64,000 nucleotides of DNA from Hemileia vastatrix (taxonomy: Eukaryota > Basidiomycota > Pucciniomycetes > Pucciniales > Zaghouaniaceae): NCBI GenBank assembly GCA_030280995.1, contig JASXTE010000017.1, forward strand, positions 23,388,498 through 23,452,497. Reading direction: 5' to 3'. The notes beneath the pieces were generated by a model that made no database searches, had not been told where the DNA came from, and was given only the letters and a program-made list of their open reading frames with translations. Every line of letters begins with the position of its first letter. Within the stretch, counting starts at the first letter, position 1. Positions 9,601 to 18,431 of this stretch are shown one piece after another. A program made the position numbers and the translations under genes.

Positions 9601-10425
9601 GACAGTTGGATTATTGTTAAAATATTCCATGTCCTCCTTTTCAATTCTCTCACTCTCCTGTGAACTTCTCATCTCACTAGTAGGTGGTTGCAACTGAGGA
9701 TTAACTGTATTATCATTGTATATAGTACTGTTATTATGGACAAAAGACAAGTCAGGTGTATCTACTCTAAAACCTAAATTTCTTAAATCCTCCTCTATTT
9801 TTTGTACAGATTTAACATCAATAGAATTACCTATATTGTAATTATCAGTATTATGTCTAATCTGAGAGGGTAAGTTACTTACCAAGGGATGGTTGCCAGT
9901 CCTGATTTTTGGCGCTTTTTTCCCTTGTAAGGGTGAGCTGAGGAAGTCAGATGAGGGGGTGGATCCCTGTTGCAACTGTGGCTTGTCCACTGTTGGTGAA
10001 ACCAGTCCCATTTCCATTTGTCTACCAGGATTTTCTCCTGGGAGTGAGTGGACCCTCCTTGGATAGGGGGTTGCTGATTTGATTGACTGGGCTGGCCTCC
10101 CTTTAATTCTGCCATTGCCTGATTCATCTGCTGAAATCCTACCTTGCAATTGTTTTGCAACTGCTCTACTTCTTTGAACATGAGAGATTTTGATTCCTCT
10201 AGCTTCAGAACCTGTTTGGCCAGGTGGGACAGTTGATCCTGAAGAGGAGGAGACGTCTTTTTGATAGTTATCTTTTTTAAGAGGGCGTCCTTTTCCTCTA
10301 TACTCATGCTTTCTGGCTGGGGGTACTGTTGTCCCTCCATGGTGATGTCCTGGAAAGTTTTTGTTAGCTTTAGACCTGGTATTATAAGCAGGCTGTTCAC
10401 TTACACTATCCTGAGGAGCACTCAT
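6664..10425 (-). CDS. Family C Gag-protease-reverse transcriptase polyprotein (C1)
   Basis: 1253 codons. The N-terminal 200 residues are polar and low-complexity. A coiled coil follows (about 285-370, LEKEHLSLTLKYDSLSNKY), then a gag core (about 466-620, WPKIDQYPTYDGEASSDW), a zinc knuckle CYKCNKPWVKGHKC (about 679), an acidic linker, an aspartic protease with DTGA (about 791), and a reverse transcriptase with CGDYRALNTF, MPFGPKNAPS and YIDD (about 1145). The frame is intact until TAA at 6664-6666, before the RNase H region. That stop is also present in C2 at 53290-53292. Start choice: first ATG after the leader, conserved in C2 at 39909. A second open frame overlaps its N-terminus at 9879-10340. 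Confidence 0.95.
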   Translation of the reverse strand: MSAPQDSVSEQPAYNTRSKANKNFPGHHHGGTTVPPARKHEYRGKGRPLKKDNYQKDVSSSSGSTVPPGQTGSEARGIKISHVQRSRAVAKQLQGRISADESGNGRIKGRPAQSIKSATPYPRRVHSLPGENPGRQMEMGLVSPTVDKPQLQQGSTPSSDFLSSPLQGKKAPKIRTGNHPLVSNLPSQIRHNTDNYNIGNSIDVKSVQKIEEDLRNLGFRVDTPDLSFVHNNSTIYNDNTVNPQLQPPTSEMRSSQESERIEKEDMEYFNNNPTVHRIVSALWNRMTDCEEQTVKLTSDTISSLTLNISQLATRNKELEKEHLSLTLKYDSLSNKYNDLSNKFFELEKLYETHLLKTESRTKLSFAQTNQSVSELLQRLTKVEIETANLLMNQDNHKYNQYNNNPFICKSESHSFPVPPQLKPSGGSVKSENVSHKSVQEEIQDHLSKVNELLNLPKISEIKSNQKNWPKIDQYPTYDGEASSDWQNFLQRIDNLKFSYKLPDEEITSKLISLFKDVALLWFEAVLSEGRDYSWAVWKQLIEKQFGGSKFRLTQQRLYEKTRYNPLNGDKPMVFLMNLNKILKAIEPHMDFNLWKDKIIYKLPISVRDIVVARTLNVTEYSDFNNICNEILLNHKYESRYSTYKQNVEPVKTQNSKTLQEKQKKPTAPVVPKKYETNTCYKCNKPWVKGHKCEKNINIVENQRESETETEKSKESSDYDSNISYSDENEVCMLEDDLSIFENPILNMDSNESLMNFEDAEIIKDIQADNFRMTPIMVPAIISGENVNIVLDTGAAGSVVSTNTLLKIDSEYKFKLEPLQNKNWRGFGSVLHPIGKYKAAVFFKHQHCYVRVTCDFVVMDNTNCSNCFIIGNDILTKFGVKLDPANNNFTIGMNGKRKFKINSFNTVLHIESVTNSPSKGRESNEMELLETEISKASFGTQISETEKDNILELIKAFPMAFAHGTNELGLVKYHEMKISLTCDMDNIPASLKKKPYPASPMKRKDIEDNIKMLLKMNILEKVETTPKYCVISPVLISYEQDKARLCGDYRALNTFTVDDIYPLPRIASIHATLKGAKYISCLDGNKGYHQIHVEKNSQNFLLITTHMGIYKYVRMPFGPKNAPSVFQKLMDITFHNEMIEGWLMVYIDDIIVFSKTFDEHLIHLRKVFQKMDEIKMTLALKKCKFGFESLKVLGHIVSGLQICVDQNKVAAIKNIGIPQNVKDVQSFLGMCGYYRQYIKNYQSIAAPLTTLIKK
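9879..10340 (-). CDS. Overlapping second frame within family C gag (candidate accessory protein)
   Basis: 153 codons in another frame, wholly inside the 5' part of gag. Its ATG sits in CACCATGG, a stronger initiation context than the gag ATG (AATATGA), so leaky scanning could reach it. The product begins MEGQQYPQPESMSIEEKDAL and includes a helical, coiled-coil-like stretch (LSHLAKQVLKLEESKSLMFK), while gag here is disordered-looking. In C2 the CACCATGG start and most of the frame persist, but one missing G near 40035 merges the frames and a TAA ends it at 40178. It could instead be the older N-terminal coding frame, displaced by a shift. No homologue recognised. Confidence 0.5.
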   Translation of the reverse strand: MEGQQYPQPESMSIEEKDALLKKITIKKTSPPLQDQLSHLAKQVLKLEESKSLMFKEVEQLQNNCKVGFQQMNQAMAELKGGQPSQSNQQPPIQGGSTHSQEKILVDKWKWDWFHQQWTSHSCNRDPPPHLTSSAHPYKGKKRQKSGLATIPW

Positions 10426-10921
10426 ATTGTTCAGAATAACAATATTTTACGTCTACAAAAGGAAAAAACTCTGTGGAATTAATAGACAAATAATATTAGC
10501 AATTATATTACTAATAAAAAAGCAATGGAGCTTACCCTGAATTTATGTCTTTATTTATTTAAATAAAATATAAGAAAAATTCGAAAAAATCTGTTAAAAA
10601 TATAATAATAAGTTTAACTAGACCTCTATAAGGGTGAATAATTAGCTTACCAAGCTTTAGCCAAATACCAATTTAATTGGGTGTTATATTGGTGTCCAAA
10701 TACCAAGTGAAATTGGGTTTATATTGGGTACAGTTACTACTGTAAATATCTAATTTTTATGATAAAAAATTAGTAAAATTATTATAAGGGTTCTTTTCCG
10801 CAATCAATGAGTTATGATGACCCACTAATATGCCGCAGACCCAAATATTTGGTTAATTTTGAGTTGTACTAAGGTAAAAATCACGTCCCAAGGCTTATAC
10901 TAAATAATAAGTAAAATATAA
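10426..10921 (-). other. Untranslated leader of C1
   Basis: About 500 bp between the PBS and the gag ATG. AT-rich and without a long frame. A phrase like 'CCAATTTAATTGG/TATTTGG' is repeated near 10660-10740. The same leader is found in C2 at 39412-39908. Possibly the packaging region; no motif recognised. Confidence 0.7.
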
Positions 10922-10934
10922 GGAAAGACCCCCA
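10922..10934 (-). promoter_or_regulatory. Candidate primer binding site of C1
   Basis: On the minus strand TGGGGGTCTTTCC lies two bases downstream of the 5' LTR, in the PBS position. The same sequence follows the C2 5' LTR at 39401. The cognate tRNA was not identified; a comparison with tRNA 3' ends would decide. Confidence 0.6.
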
Positions 10935-10936
10935 AT

Positions 10937-12113
10937 TGTCAGTACAGTCTAGTATATAAGTATGATATAATAGAGTTATTTTATGGTCCTACTACTTATT
11001 GATAAATGATTTAGAGATTAAACCTCAGGGGAAGACTAATAGAATAGTTATACTCAAATAAAACTCACAATACTTGGATTTAAATGCGTGCTAGTGGTGG
11101 AAAATAGAAGAATAAAATATAGTTATAGCTATTATAAAGATAATATCAATTTATAAGGGCTTTATAATATATTTCTGAATATTAATAATTGTAGTGTAGT
11201 GTTTGTCTGAAGTGTAGTAATTGAATGATTATTATAAACCGTCAAAATCCCTCCTTACTTATACCCAAATCCACTGGAGTGCACAGACCTTCAATCCAGA
11301 TGATGTCACTGCTATCCCCGGCAATTACAGCACTGTGAGGGCCCATCACCTCCCCATGGCGTCCACTTCAAGCAGTTTCAACACCCAGACCTCCAGTAAT
11401 GACCCTCCATCACTATTAATAATAACACAGAGTCATACCATAAATAGAAAACCCAGATAAAAGCGGATACCATAAAGAAACAGGTAAAATAAATGATCAA
11501 AAAGAGATTTAATGAAACTAAAAGCATATAAAGGAAACAAATAAAATGTCCAAGCCCCCAATAACATCCCCAAGCATCCACATTAACCCAAAAACATCTT
11601 TCCAACCCATAAATCCGTGAATAACCATCCAAGGAAGTAATTTTAGTTGTCCAAACTGGGTGTATGCGCCTGATATAGGTGTCTATGCTTCTGTAGGCGT
11701 TGTGAATCCACTGATTTCGTCCATATGACCTAAAATAAGCAGAAAAACAAAGGTTATAGGCTATTAAGGGGCTAAAACCCACTTATATACCTAAATATAC
11801 ATAATATATTGCATATTTCACTGAATATGAGATTTATGTATACATATAAGCTTATGTATGTCAATAATTACTTCATATCACTTAAGATAAGTATATTATG
11901 ACTCCATTAACACCTTAATAAGTATTATTAGGCCATGGATAAGCTATTTAAACTATTATAAATTATATAATAGAATAATAATTATATATATATATAATAA
12001 AATAATATATATTATTATTTTAACCTTATTTTTAAGATATAAGCTTAATCTAGTTAAGGTTATCTTATTTTAAGCATAAGAAATACTAAGTCCTAAGGAT
12101 ATTTAGGCTGACA
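10937..12113 (-). repeat. 5' LTR of C1
   Basis: 1177 bp, nearly identical to 3262-4438, with a copy of the 134-codon LTR frame at 11378-11782. Followed on the right by the TSD GAAAT (12114-12118) and then family B integrase. Confidence 0.95.
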
Positions 12114-13285
12114 GAAATCAAGGCCTATATAAGAGCTTGTTACAAATGTAATAGAAATAAGGCTCCCCTTCACTGGAAGCATGGGTTGCTTCAACCGCTT
12201 CCTATTCCCTCTAAACCTTGGGAATCTTTATTGATGGAATTTAATTTCTAAACTTCCTCTTTCTAATAATTTTGATGCTATATTAGTAATAGTAGATAGA
12301 TTTTCAAAGATGTTTATTTTTATTAAAACCACTACTACCTCTACAGCAGAAGATTTGTCAAAATTGTTTCTAGAACATGTATTTTCCAAACATGGCTTAC
12401 ATAATTATATTATTTCAGATAGAGGCTCATTGTTTGTATCCACATTCTGGAATCAACTGTGTCGACAACTCAATATCACTAGGAATCTCTCCACGGCCTA
12501 TCATCCTGAAACCGATGGGCAAACGGAAAGGGTCAACCAAATCCTCAAACAATACCTTTGAATGTATGTCAGTTACCAACAAGACGATTGGACCACATGG
12601 TTACCATTGTCCAAATTTGCTTATAATAACTCGACTCATTCTTCCACACAAAAAATCTCCTTTCGAAACTGTTTATGGAAGACATCCTCTATTCAACTCA
12701 ATCCACGTAGGAACTAGTCATCCTGCTGAACATTATCTTCGAACCATATCACAACTCCAAGAGGAACTTAAATCAAATTTGGAATTAGAGATTCGAAGGT
12801 ACAAGGAACAGGCCAACAAACATCGACAATCTGCTCCTTCTTTTAAACCAGGCAACAAAGTATGGCTTGATGCACAAAACATTTGAATGAATCAACCATC
12901 AAAGAAACTAGCTGAAAAGCGCTTGGGACCATTCGAAATCAACTCTGAAGTCTCTAAAACTGCATTTCGACTTAAGCTACCTCCTAAATGGCAGGCTATT
13001 CACCCTGTTTTCCACGTATCTCTCCTGGAACTGGCTCGAGAAACATACCCGGGCAAGAACCAACCTCCTCTGGAACCGGTCAAAGTAAAAGACCATCTAG
13101 AGTGGGAAGTATACCGTATCCTTGATTCAAAAATGCACAAGGGGAACCTTCAATACCTCGTGGAATGGGAAGGCTTCCTCGATGATTCAGACAAAACATC
13201 CTGGGAACCAGCCATCAATGTTTCTAACGCCCCTGAACTCCTAAAATCTTTTCATCTTAACTATCCTTTAAAACCAAAACCTTAA
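12114..13285 (+). pseudogene. Family B copy B2: integrase and chromodomain (broken)
   Basis: Continuation of B2 pol after C1. The integrase zinc half reads ACYKCNRNKAP. The DDE core follows, with IVDRFSKM, SDRGSLFVSTFW and [13 protein letters not shown], then the C-terminal domain (LAEKRLGPFEI) and a chromodomain (QYLVEWEGFLDDSDKTSWEP, about 13140-13210). The reading is broken by small indels near 12240, TGA at 12559-12561 and TGA at 12884-12886. Both stops are TCGA-to-TTGA changes compared with B3 or with the inferred ancestral codon. Ends with TAA at 13283-13285. Confidence 0.92.
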
Positions 13286-14184
13286 AACTCTCTTTATTTT
13301 TTCTCTCTTTTCTTTCTCTTTTTCCTTCTTCTCTTTAAAATCTAAAACATCTCTACCTCTAAAATTTCTGTATTATTTGTTTTCTTTTCTTCTTTCTTCT
13401 TTTTTCTTTCAAAAGTTTTTCAACCTTCTTTAAAATAAATAAAATTAAATTAAATTAAAAAAAAAAATTTAAATTTAAATTTAAATTTAAAACAAAATAA
13501 ATAAATAATTCATAAAGCCTTCTAAAATTTCTTTAAAATTTCTTTTCTTTTCTTTTCAAATTTTCTACCTACATTCTTTCTTAAAAAATTCTTTTCCAAG
13601 AACTATCAAAAATTTTCACAAACCCAACATGAAAATCCTTCTCGAATTTCACTTGAACCTCTGAATCTCTCTTTTAAAATTTCTTGGAACAATTACTTCT
13701 TTCTTTCAAATTCTTTTTTTTTTAAAAAAAAAATTATTTCTTCTCTTCTTTTTCTTTTTTCTTTTCAAATAACTAAAATTTTTCAAAACTTCAATAAATA
13801 AACTTTCATAAATAACAATTTTTTCTTTCATTAAATTTTCATCACCAATAAAATTATTTCAATCAACTATTTCTTTTTTCCTACTTAAATTTTTTTTCTT
13901 TTTAAATTTTAAACTAAAACCTTTTCAATTAAAAATTCTTTCTTTTATTCTTTCAAAATTTAAAACTAAATTTTATTTAAATTTTTTCTTTCTTTTTTCT
14001 CTTTTTCTCTTAAAATCTTATAAAATAAATATTAAAATTTTAAATTAAAACAACAAAATAAAATAAATAAATACAAATTGTTTTTACTTTTCTTTCCCTT
14101 TCTCCTTTATTTTCTCTCAAACCAATCCCTTCATCTTCTCCAAAATCACCCTTATCTCCTTCCTACATTTTTCAAAAACCTCCT
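13286..14184 (+). other. B2 3' non-coding region (low complexity)
   Basis: T-rich/A-rich sequence between the pol stop and the antisense-gene remnant. It has an AAATTT repeat run at about 13466-13492 and many CTTTTCTT tracts. The equivalent region is about 1.04 kb in B3 and 1.1 kb in B1. No gene seen on either strand. Confidence 0.75.
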
Positions 14185-14400
14185 CCTCTCCTACCGTTAC
14201 CACTTCCCCAATTTCCAGTATTTCTTCGTCAATGTTGAAGAAGCAGAATCGATAATCTTATTGACTTCACTGCTTAAATATTCAATAAACCTAGCCCGTC
14301 AACCCTGGCGAGGTTTCTTTGACCATACCTGGTCAAGAGTTTCTTCATAATCCTCCCTCGAGGCAATCACTGGTAACTGTTCTTTGGTAGGGATTGACGG
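14185..14400 (-). pseudogene. Remnant of the family B antisense gene, exon 2 (B2)
   Basis: The minus-strand reading contains TLDQVWSKKPRQG and a diverged continuation (SSEVNKIIDSASS) that matches exon 2 of the antisense gene in B3 (16513-16797) and B1 (48157-48441). It is the most diverged of the three copies, yet the core stays recognisable as protein. Stops and shifts make it non-functional. Exon 1 is missing because B2 is joined to B3 at about 14406. Confidence 0.75.
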
Positions 14401-14406
14401 CGAACC

Positions 14407-15472
14407 TTAAGAATCTTTATCAATGGATTTCATTTCTCAACTTCCTTTTTCTAATGATTTTGATGCTATATTAGTAATAGTAGATAGATTTTCAAAAATG
14501 TCTATTTTCATTAAAACCACTACTACTGCTACAGCAGAAGATTTGTCAAAATTCTTTCTAGAATATGTATTCTCCAAACACGGCTTACCAAATGATATTA
14601 TTTCAGATAGAGGCTCATTGTTTGTATCCACATTCTGGACCCAACTGTGTCGACAACTCAATATCACGAGGAACCTCTCCACGGCCTATCACCCTGAAAC
14701 CGATGGTCAAACAGAAAGAGTTAACCAAATCCTCAAACAATATCTTCGAATTTTTGTCAGTTACCAACAAGACGATTGGACCACATGGTTACCATTGGCC
14801 GAATTTGCTTATAATAACTCAACTCATTTTTTGACACGACAATCTCCCTTCGAAACCATTAAAAGACAACATCCTCGATTCAACTCAATCCATGTAGGAA
14901 CTAATCATCCTGCGGAACATTATCTTTGAACTATATCACAACTCCAAGAAGAACTTAAAACAAATTAGGAATCAGCGATTCGAAGATACAAGGAACAGGC
15001 CGACAAACATCGACAATCTGCTCCTTCTTTTAAACCAGGTGACGAAGTATGGCTCGACGCACGAAACATTCAAACAACACTACCATCAAAGAAACTGGCT
15101 GAAAAGCGCTTGGGACCATTCGAAATTGACTCTGAAGTCTCTAAAACTGCATTTCGACTCAAGTTACCTCCTAAATGGCAGGCGATTCACCCTGTTTTCC
15201 ATGTATCTCTCCTGGAACTGGCTCGAGAAATATACCCAGGCAAGAACCAACCCCCTCCGGAACCGGTCGAAGTAGAAGATCATCTAGAGTGGAAAGTAAG
15301 TTGTATCCTTGATTCAAGAATGCGCAAGGGGAAACTTCAATACCTCGTGGAATGGGAAGGCTTCCTCAATGACTCATACAGAACATCCTGGGAACCAGCC
15401 ATCAATGTTTCTAACGCCCCTGAACTCCTAAAATGTTTTCATTTGAAATATCCTTTAAAACAAAGACCTTAA
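14407..15472 (+). pseudogene. Family B copy B3: integrase core to chromodomain, 5'-truncated
   Basis: Starts abruptly at the equivalent of 'ESLMDFISQLPF' in integrase; everything upstream is missing. The DDE core ([28 protein letters not shown]) is intact to TGA at 14927-14929 (a TCGA-to-TTGA change compared with B1). Further damage includes TAG near 14968. The C-terminal domain and chromodomain (QYLVEWEGFLNDS) are at 15110-15472. The upstream join shares the microhomology AACCTT with B2, suggesting a partial tandem duplication or unequal recombination between B copies. Confidence 0.9.
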
Positions 15473-16512
15473 AATTTCTTTTATTTTAAATTTTCTTTTT
15501 CTTTTTCTCGTAAAAAAAAATCTAAAACACCTCTTAAATTTCTTAGCCTTGTTTTCTTTTTTCTCTCTCTTCTTTTTCTTTCTTCTCCTTCTATAAAGTT
15601 TTTCTCCAAAACCAACTAAAAGTAAAATCAAAATTAAAATTAAATAAAATAAAATAAAAATAAAATAAAATAAAATAAATAGAATAAAAATAAATAATAT
15701 AATAAAAAATTAAAACAAAATAAAATAAATAGAATAAACATAAATAATAAAATAAAATAAAAAAACTCTTAAATCTCTCTAAATATTTACTTTCTTTTTC
15801 AATTCTCTAAATACATTCTTTTCTTAAATTTAAAATTCTCTTTAAAATTTTCTTTCCTAAAAATTTTTTTCTCGCTTTAAAACTTTCTTTCCTTCGAATC
15901 ATCAAATCTTGTACGACACGACCATTTCCTCAAACTTAACTTCAACCTCTAAATCTCCCTATAAAAATTCTTCGAACAAATAATTCTTCTTTTCAAATTC
16001 TTTTTAAATTCTAAATTCTGTTTTTTTTCTTTTCTTTTTTCTTCCTCTCTTTTCAACTAAAATTTCCTAAAAAAAAAAAATCAATCAACAACTTTTCGCA
16101 AAAAAACAAATTCTTCTTTCATTAAATTCTCAATTCAACAAACTCATCTCAATCACCAACCGTTTCTTTTTCTCCCTCCTTTCTTACATAAATTTTTTAT
16201 TTTAAAAAAAACTTAAAACTTCCTTCAATTAAATAACTTCTTTCTTTCTTATTTTAATTTTCTTTTTTCAAATTCTAAAGCAAAATTTTATTTAAAAACT
16301 TCTTTTTTTCTTCTCTCTCTCCTAAATCTTATAAAAATAATAATATTCACCTACAATAATAAAAGAATAAAATAAAATAAAAATAAAATAAAATAAAATA
16401 AAATAAAATAAAACTAAAATAAAATTCTACTTTTCTACTTCTTTACATCTCTCCTTTTCATTTCAAATTTTTCTCAAACCAATCTTTTCATCTTCTCCAA
16501 AACTACCCTTAT
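15473..16512 (+). other. B3 3' non-coding region with AAAAT microsatellites
   Basis: Low-complexity region nearly identical to 47100-48156 of B1. It has A/T-rich AAAAT and AAATA repeats at about 15627-15765 and 16368-16425 and pyrimidine-rich tracts between them. No coding frame recognised. Confidence 0.8.
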
Positions 16513-17407
16513 CTACTTCCTGCATTTCTCAATTACCTCCTCCTCTCCTACCGGAAACACCTCTCCAATCTCCAAGAGTTCCTCTGCCACGTCAAAGGAA
16601 GCAGCGTCAATAATTGTGTCGACCTCCCCACACAACTCTTCTGCGAACCTTACTCGTTGACCTTGACGAGGTTTCTTCGACCACACCTGGTCCAGTGTGT
16701 ATTCAGGTTCTTTGTTTCCACCCGTGACCGGATGGTTTGCCTCAGTTGGCAAAAGCGACGCAGGCTCTCAAATTGGGTCTTCGATGGTATTCGATGTCTA
16801 AACAAAACTCATCAGTAACCTCATCCTTAAAAAAAAAAAACAACAACTAAAAGCTTACTTCGAAGATGGGGTCAGGTTCTAAGAATAACCTTGGCGCCAC
16901 CTCTACCTCTGCTTCTCTTTCCTCCTCATCATCTTCGATGACCACCTGTCGTTTCTTGGGTGCTCGCCCTGGAACAGGGACTTCATTTTCATCTTCCTCC
17001 ACCAATTCGTTGACCTCTTCTTCGACACCCTGCTTCGAACTCGTGGCCTGGGGTACCCAGGTTGTGATCTTGTTGTTGAGCTCCTTATCATTCCCCCCCA
17101 CCGATTGTTCATCTCCAACCAAGACATCCCAAATGTCTTCGACCACCTCTTTTGTTTTAGGGATTACCCAAAACTTGGTCTTGGTAAACCATTGTTCGAT
17201 CTCTGTGTTCTTCGTCAACGCATCGCACGCCACTCATTGCCAACGGCAAAACTCGCATTTCTGGCGAGGGCCTCAAGTTGCCGTACTTTCGACACAGAAG
17301 TATTCCATGCTTTCACAAGCCATGCAAGCTTGGGAAAATTGTCGCGTAATCATTCCCCCATCCGCTTTAGGGTGTGGAGGCGTAGGTGTGGGAGTAGGGA
17401 AATTCAT
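16513..17407 (-). pseudogene. Family B antisense gene with Zn2Cys6-type cluster (B3 copy, damaged)
   Basis: Two exons: 17407-16859 and 16797-16513, with intron 16858-16798 (61 bp, GTAAGC donor, TACTGAT branch-like site, TTTAG acceptor). Exon 1 begins MNFPTPTPTPPHPK and carries six cysteines in the spacing CX2CX6CX12CX2CX6C (starts QACMACESMEYFC), then an acidic/basic middle (KKRQVVIEDDEEE). Exon 2 reads LDQVWSKKPRQGQRVRF. The two exons are in frame only if the intron is removed. This copy has TGA in the cluster twice (ACT-TGA and CAA-TGA) and TGA early in exon 2. All six cysteines survive. In fungi this spacing is that of binuclear-cluster DNA-binding domains; binding is inferred. Confidence 0.75.
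16798..16858 (-). other. Predicted intron of the antisense gene (B3)
   Basis: 61 bp with GTAAGC donor, TACTGAT branch-like site at 16809-16818 and TTTAG acceptor. The B1 counterpart (48442-48496) is 55 bp: the same signals with a shorter A-run. Both lengths leave remainder 1 on division by three, so splicing is needed to join the frames. Confidence 0.75.
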
Positions 17408-17498
17408 TTTAAAAGGGAAAAAAATATAGAAGAAGGGAAACTAGTGTGAGAAGATGGCTCAAGCTCAACGGAGTTCACGATTCTTATACCCGGGCATC

Positions 17499-18270
17499 TC
17501 TCACACGCCACGTGACACTTGAGGCAAAAGCAGCTCATTAAATCAATAATATCGAGTCCTAAATCTATACTCGAAGCGCAGAAAGCAATTCTCCATAGCA
17601 ACTGCGATTCCCCTTTGTGTACTTACTATTTAACTGCGCTAGCCTAAACTCTAAATCTAAATTAGTCAATCTCCCAATAGGGTGCCTTAGTCTCCTTTTC
17701 AATAAGCAACGCACAGCGCTAGGATCAACGTAATAGTACAGTAGTAGTTTTCATTAAAAGTTTTTTTAATTAATTAAAAAGGGGTAGATTGAGCATGGAC
17801 GGATATTTAGCGAAGAGGGTCTAAGTGTATGTTAGTAATGGTCAATGGTATGGGAATGGTGCGATGAAAGGGAGGTCAATGCGAGAGGGAATAAAGGATA
17901 TAAAAGGGTTGGGTATTTGGTTCGATATTCCTTAGAATTAAATTATAAAACGTATTTACATTAATAGTGGTAAAATCTTTAAGTTAAATCATTGTTATTG
18001 TATCTTTCTTTTATTTTCTCAATATTCATTTCTAAATCCTAAATCTTTGATTTTTGAGTTTCCAACACTTCGTGAGATCTTAAGAATTCCTATTACCTTT
18101 GAAACTATTTTATAATTCTTCTCGAATCTACCTTGAACCTGTAGCTCTTACTTCGAGTGACCTTCGAATCACTTCCTCGAATCATTCCTCTGTGCTTTGA
18201 AGAAGTTTCTAAATCTCTCATCTCACTTTCAGGAACATCCTCGACCTTGTGCGTAGGTCGTCCGGTGACA
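17499..18270 (+). repeat. 3' LTR of family B copy B3
   Basis: 772 bp. Begins TCTCACACGCC (TGTCAC in intact copies) and ends GGTGACA. Contains a TATAAAAG box near 17899 and, about 34 bp downstream, AGAATTAAATTATA, the sequence proposed to self-prime B1. Aligns with 40314-41085 and 49163-49935. The right flank shows no TSD partner, because the 5' end of the element is lost or lies outside the window. Confidence 0.92.
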
Positions 18271-18431
18271 CTTAAAAACACATGCCTAAAAACCCTCTGA
18301 GTTTGTTTGTATTCTCAGGTCTTGTCCAAGGCTTAATTTATTTTCCTTTTTCTTGGATTAAATCCTACCCTCTCTACATACCACTTGACCTAGAATCTAC
18401 AAAGCTTGCACACATAAAGATAATTTGGAGC
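18271..18431. other. Short unassigned junction
   Basis: Between the B3 LTR and the first recognisable pol segment of A'. No gene or repeat recognised; possibly the lost 3' part of A' or old flank. Confidence 0.5.

Larger units (their letters stand above)
3262..12113 (-). mobile_element. Family C Ty3 retrotransposon, copy C1 (complete, 8852 bp)
   Basis: Full-length minus-strand element: two 1177-bp LTRs (3262-4438 and 10937-12113) starting TGTCAG and ending CTGACA on the element strand, a PBS candidate at 10922-10934, a polypurine tract at 4439-4450, one long gag-pol frame and a 5-bp TSD. By eye the LTRs differ at about nine positions (under 1%), so this is the youngest complete element here. 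It interrupts family B copy B2 in the integrase zinc region. Confidence 0.95.

Noticed and set aside
9850..9900. A spliced junction from the overlapping frame into gag (GTAAGT near 9886, minus strand)
   Set aside because: The nearest acceptors give an immediate stop in the overlapping frame, and gag is open through the region without splicing.
16866..17429. 187-codon plus-strand frame in B3
   Set aside because: It is the complement of the conserved antisense exon; serine runs arise from the acidic codons of the other strand. The minus-strand reading has conserved cysteines and matching splice signals.
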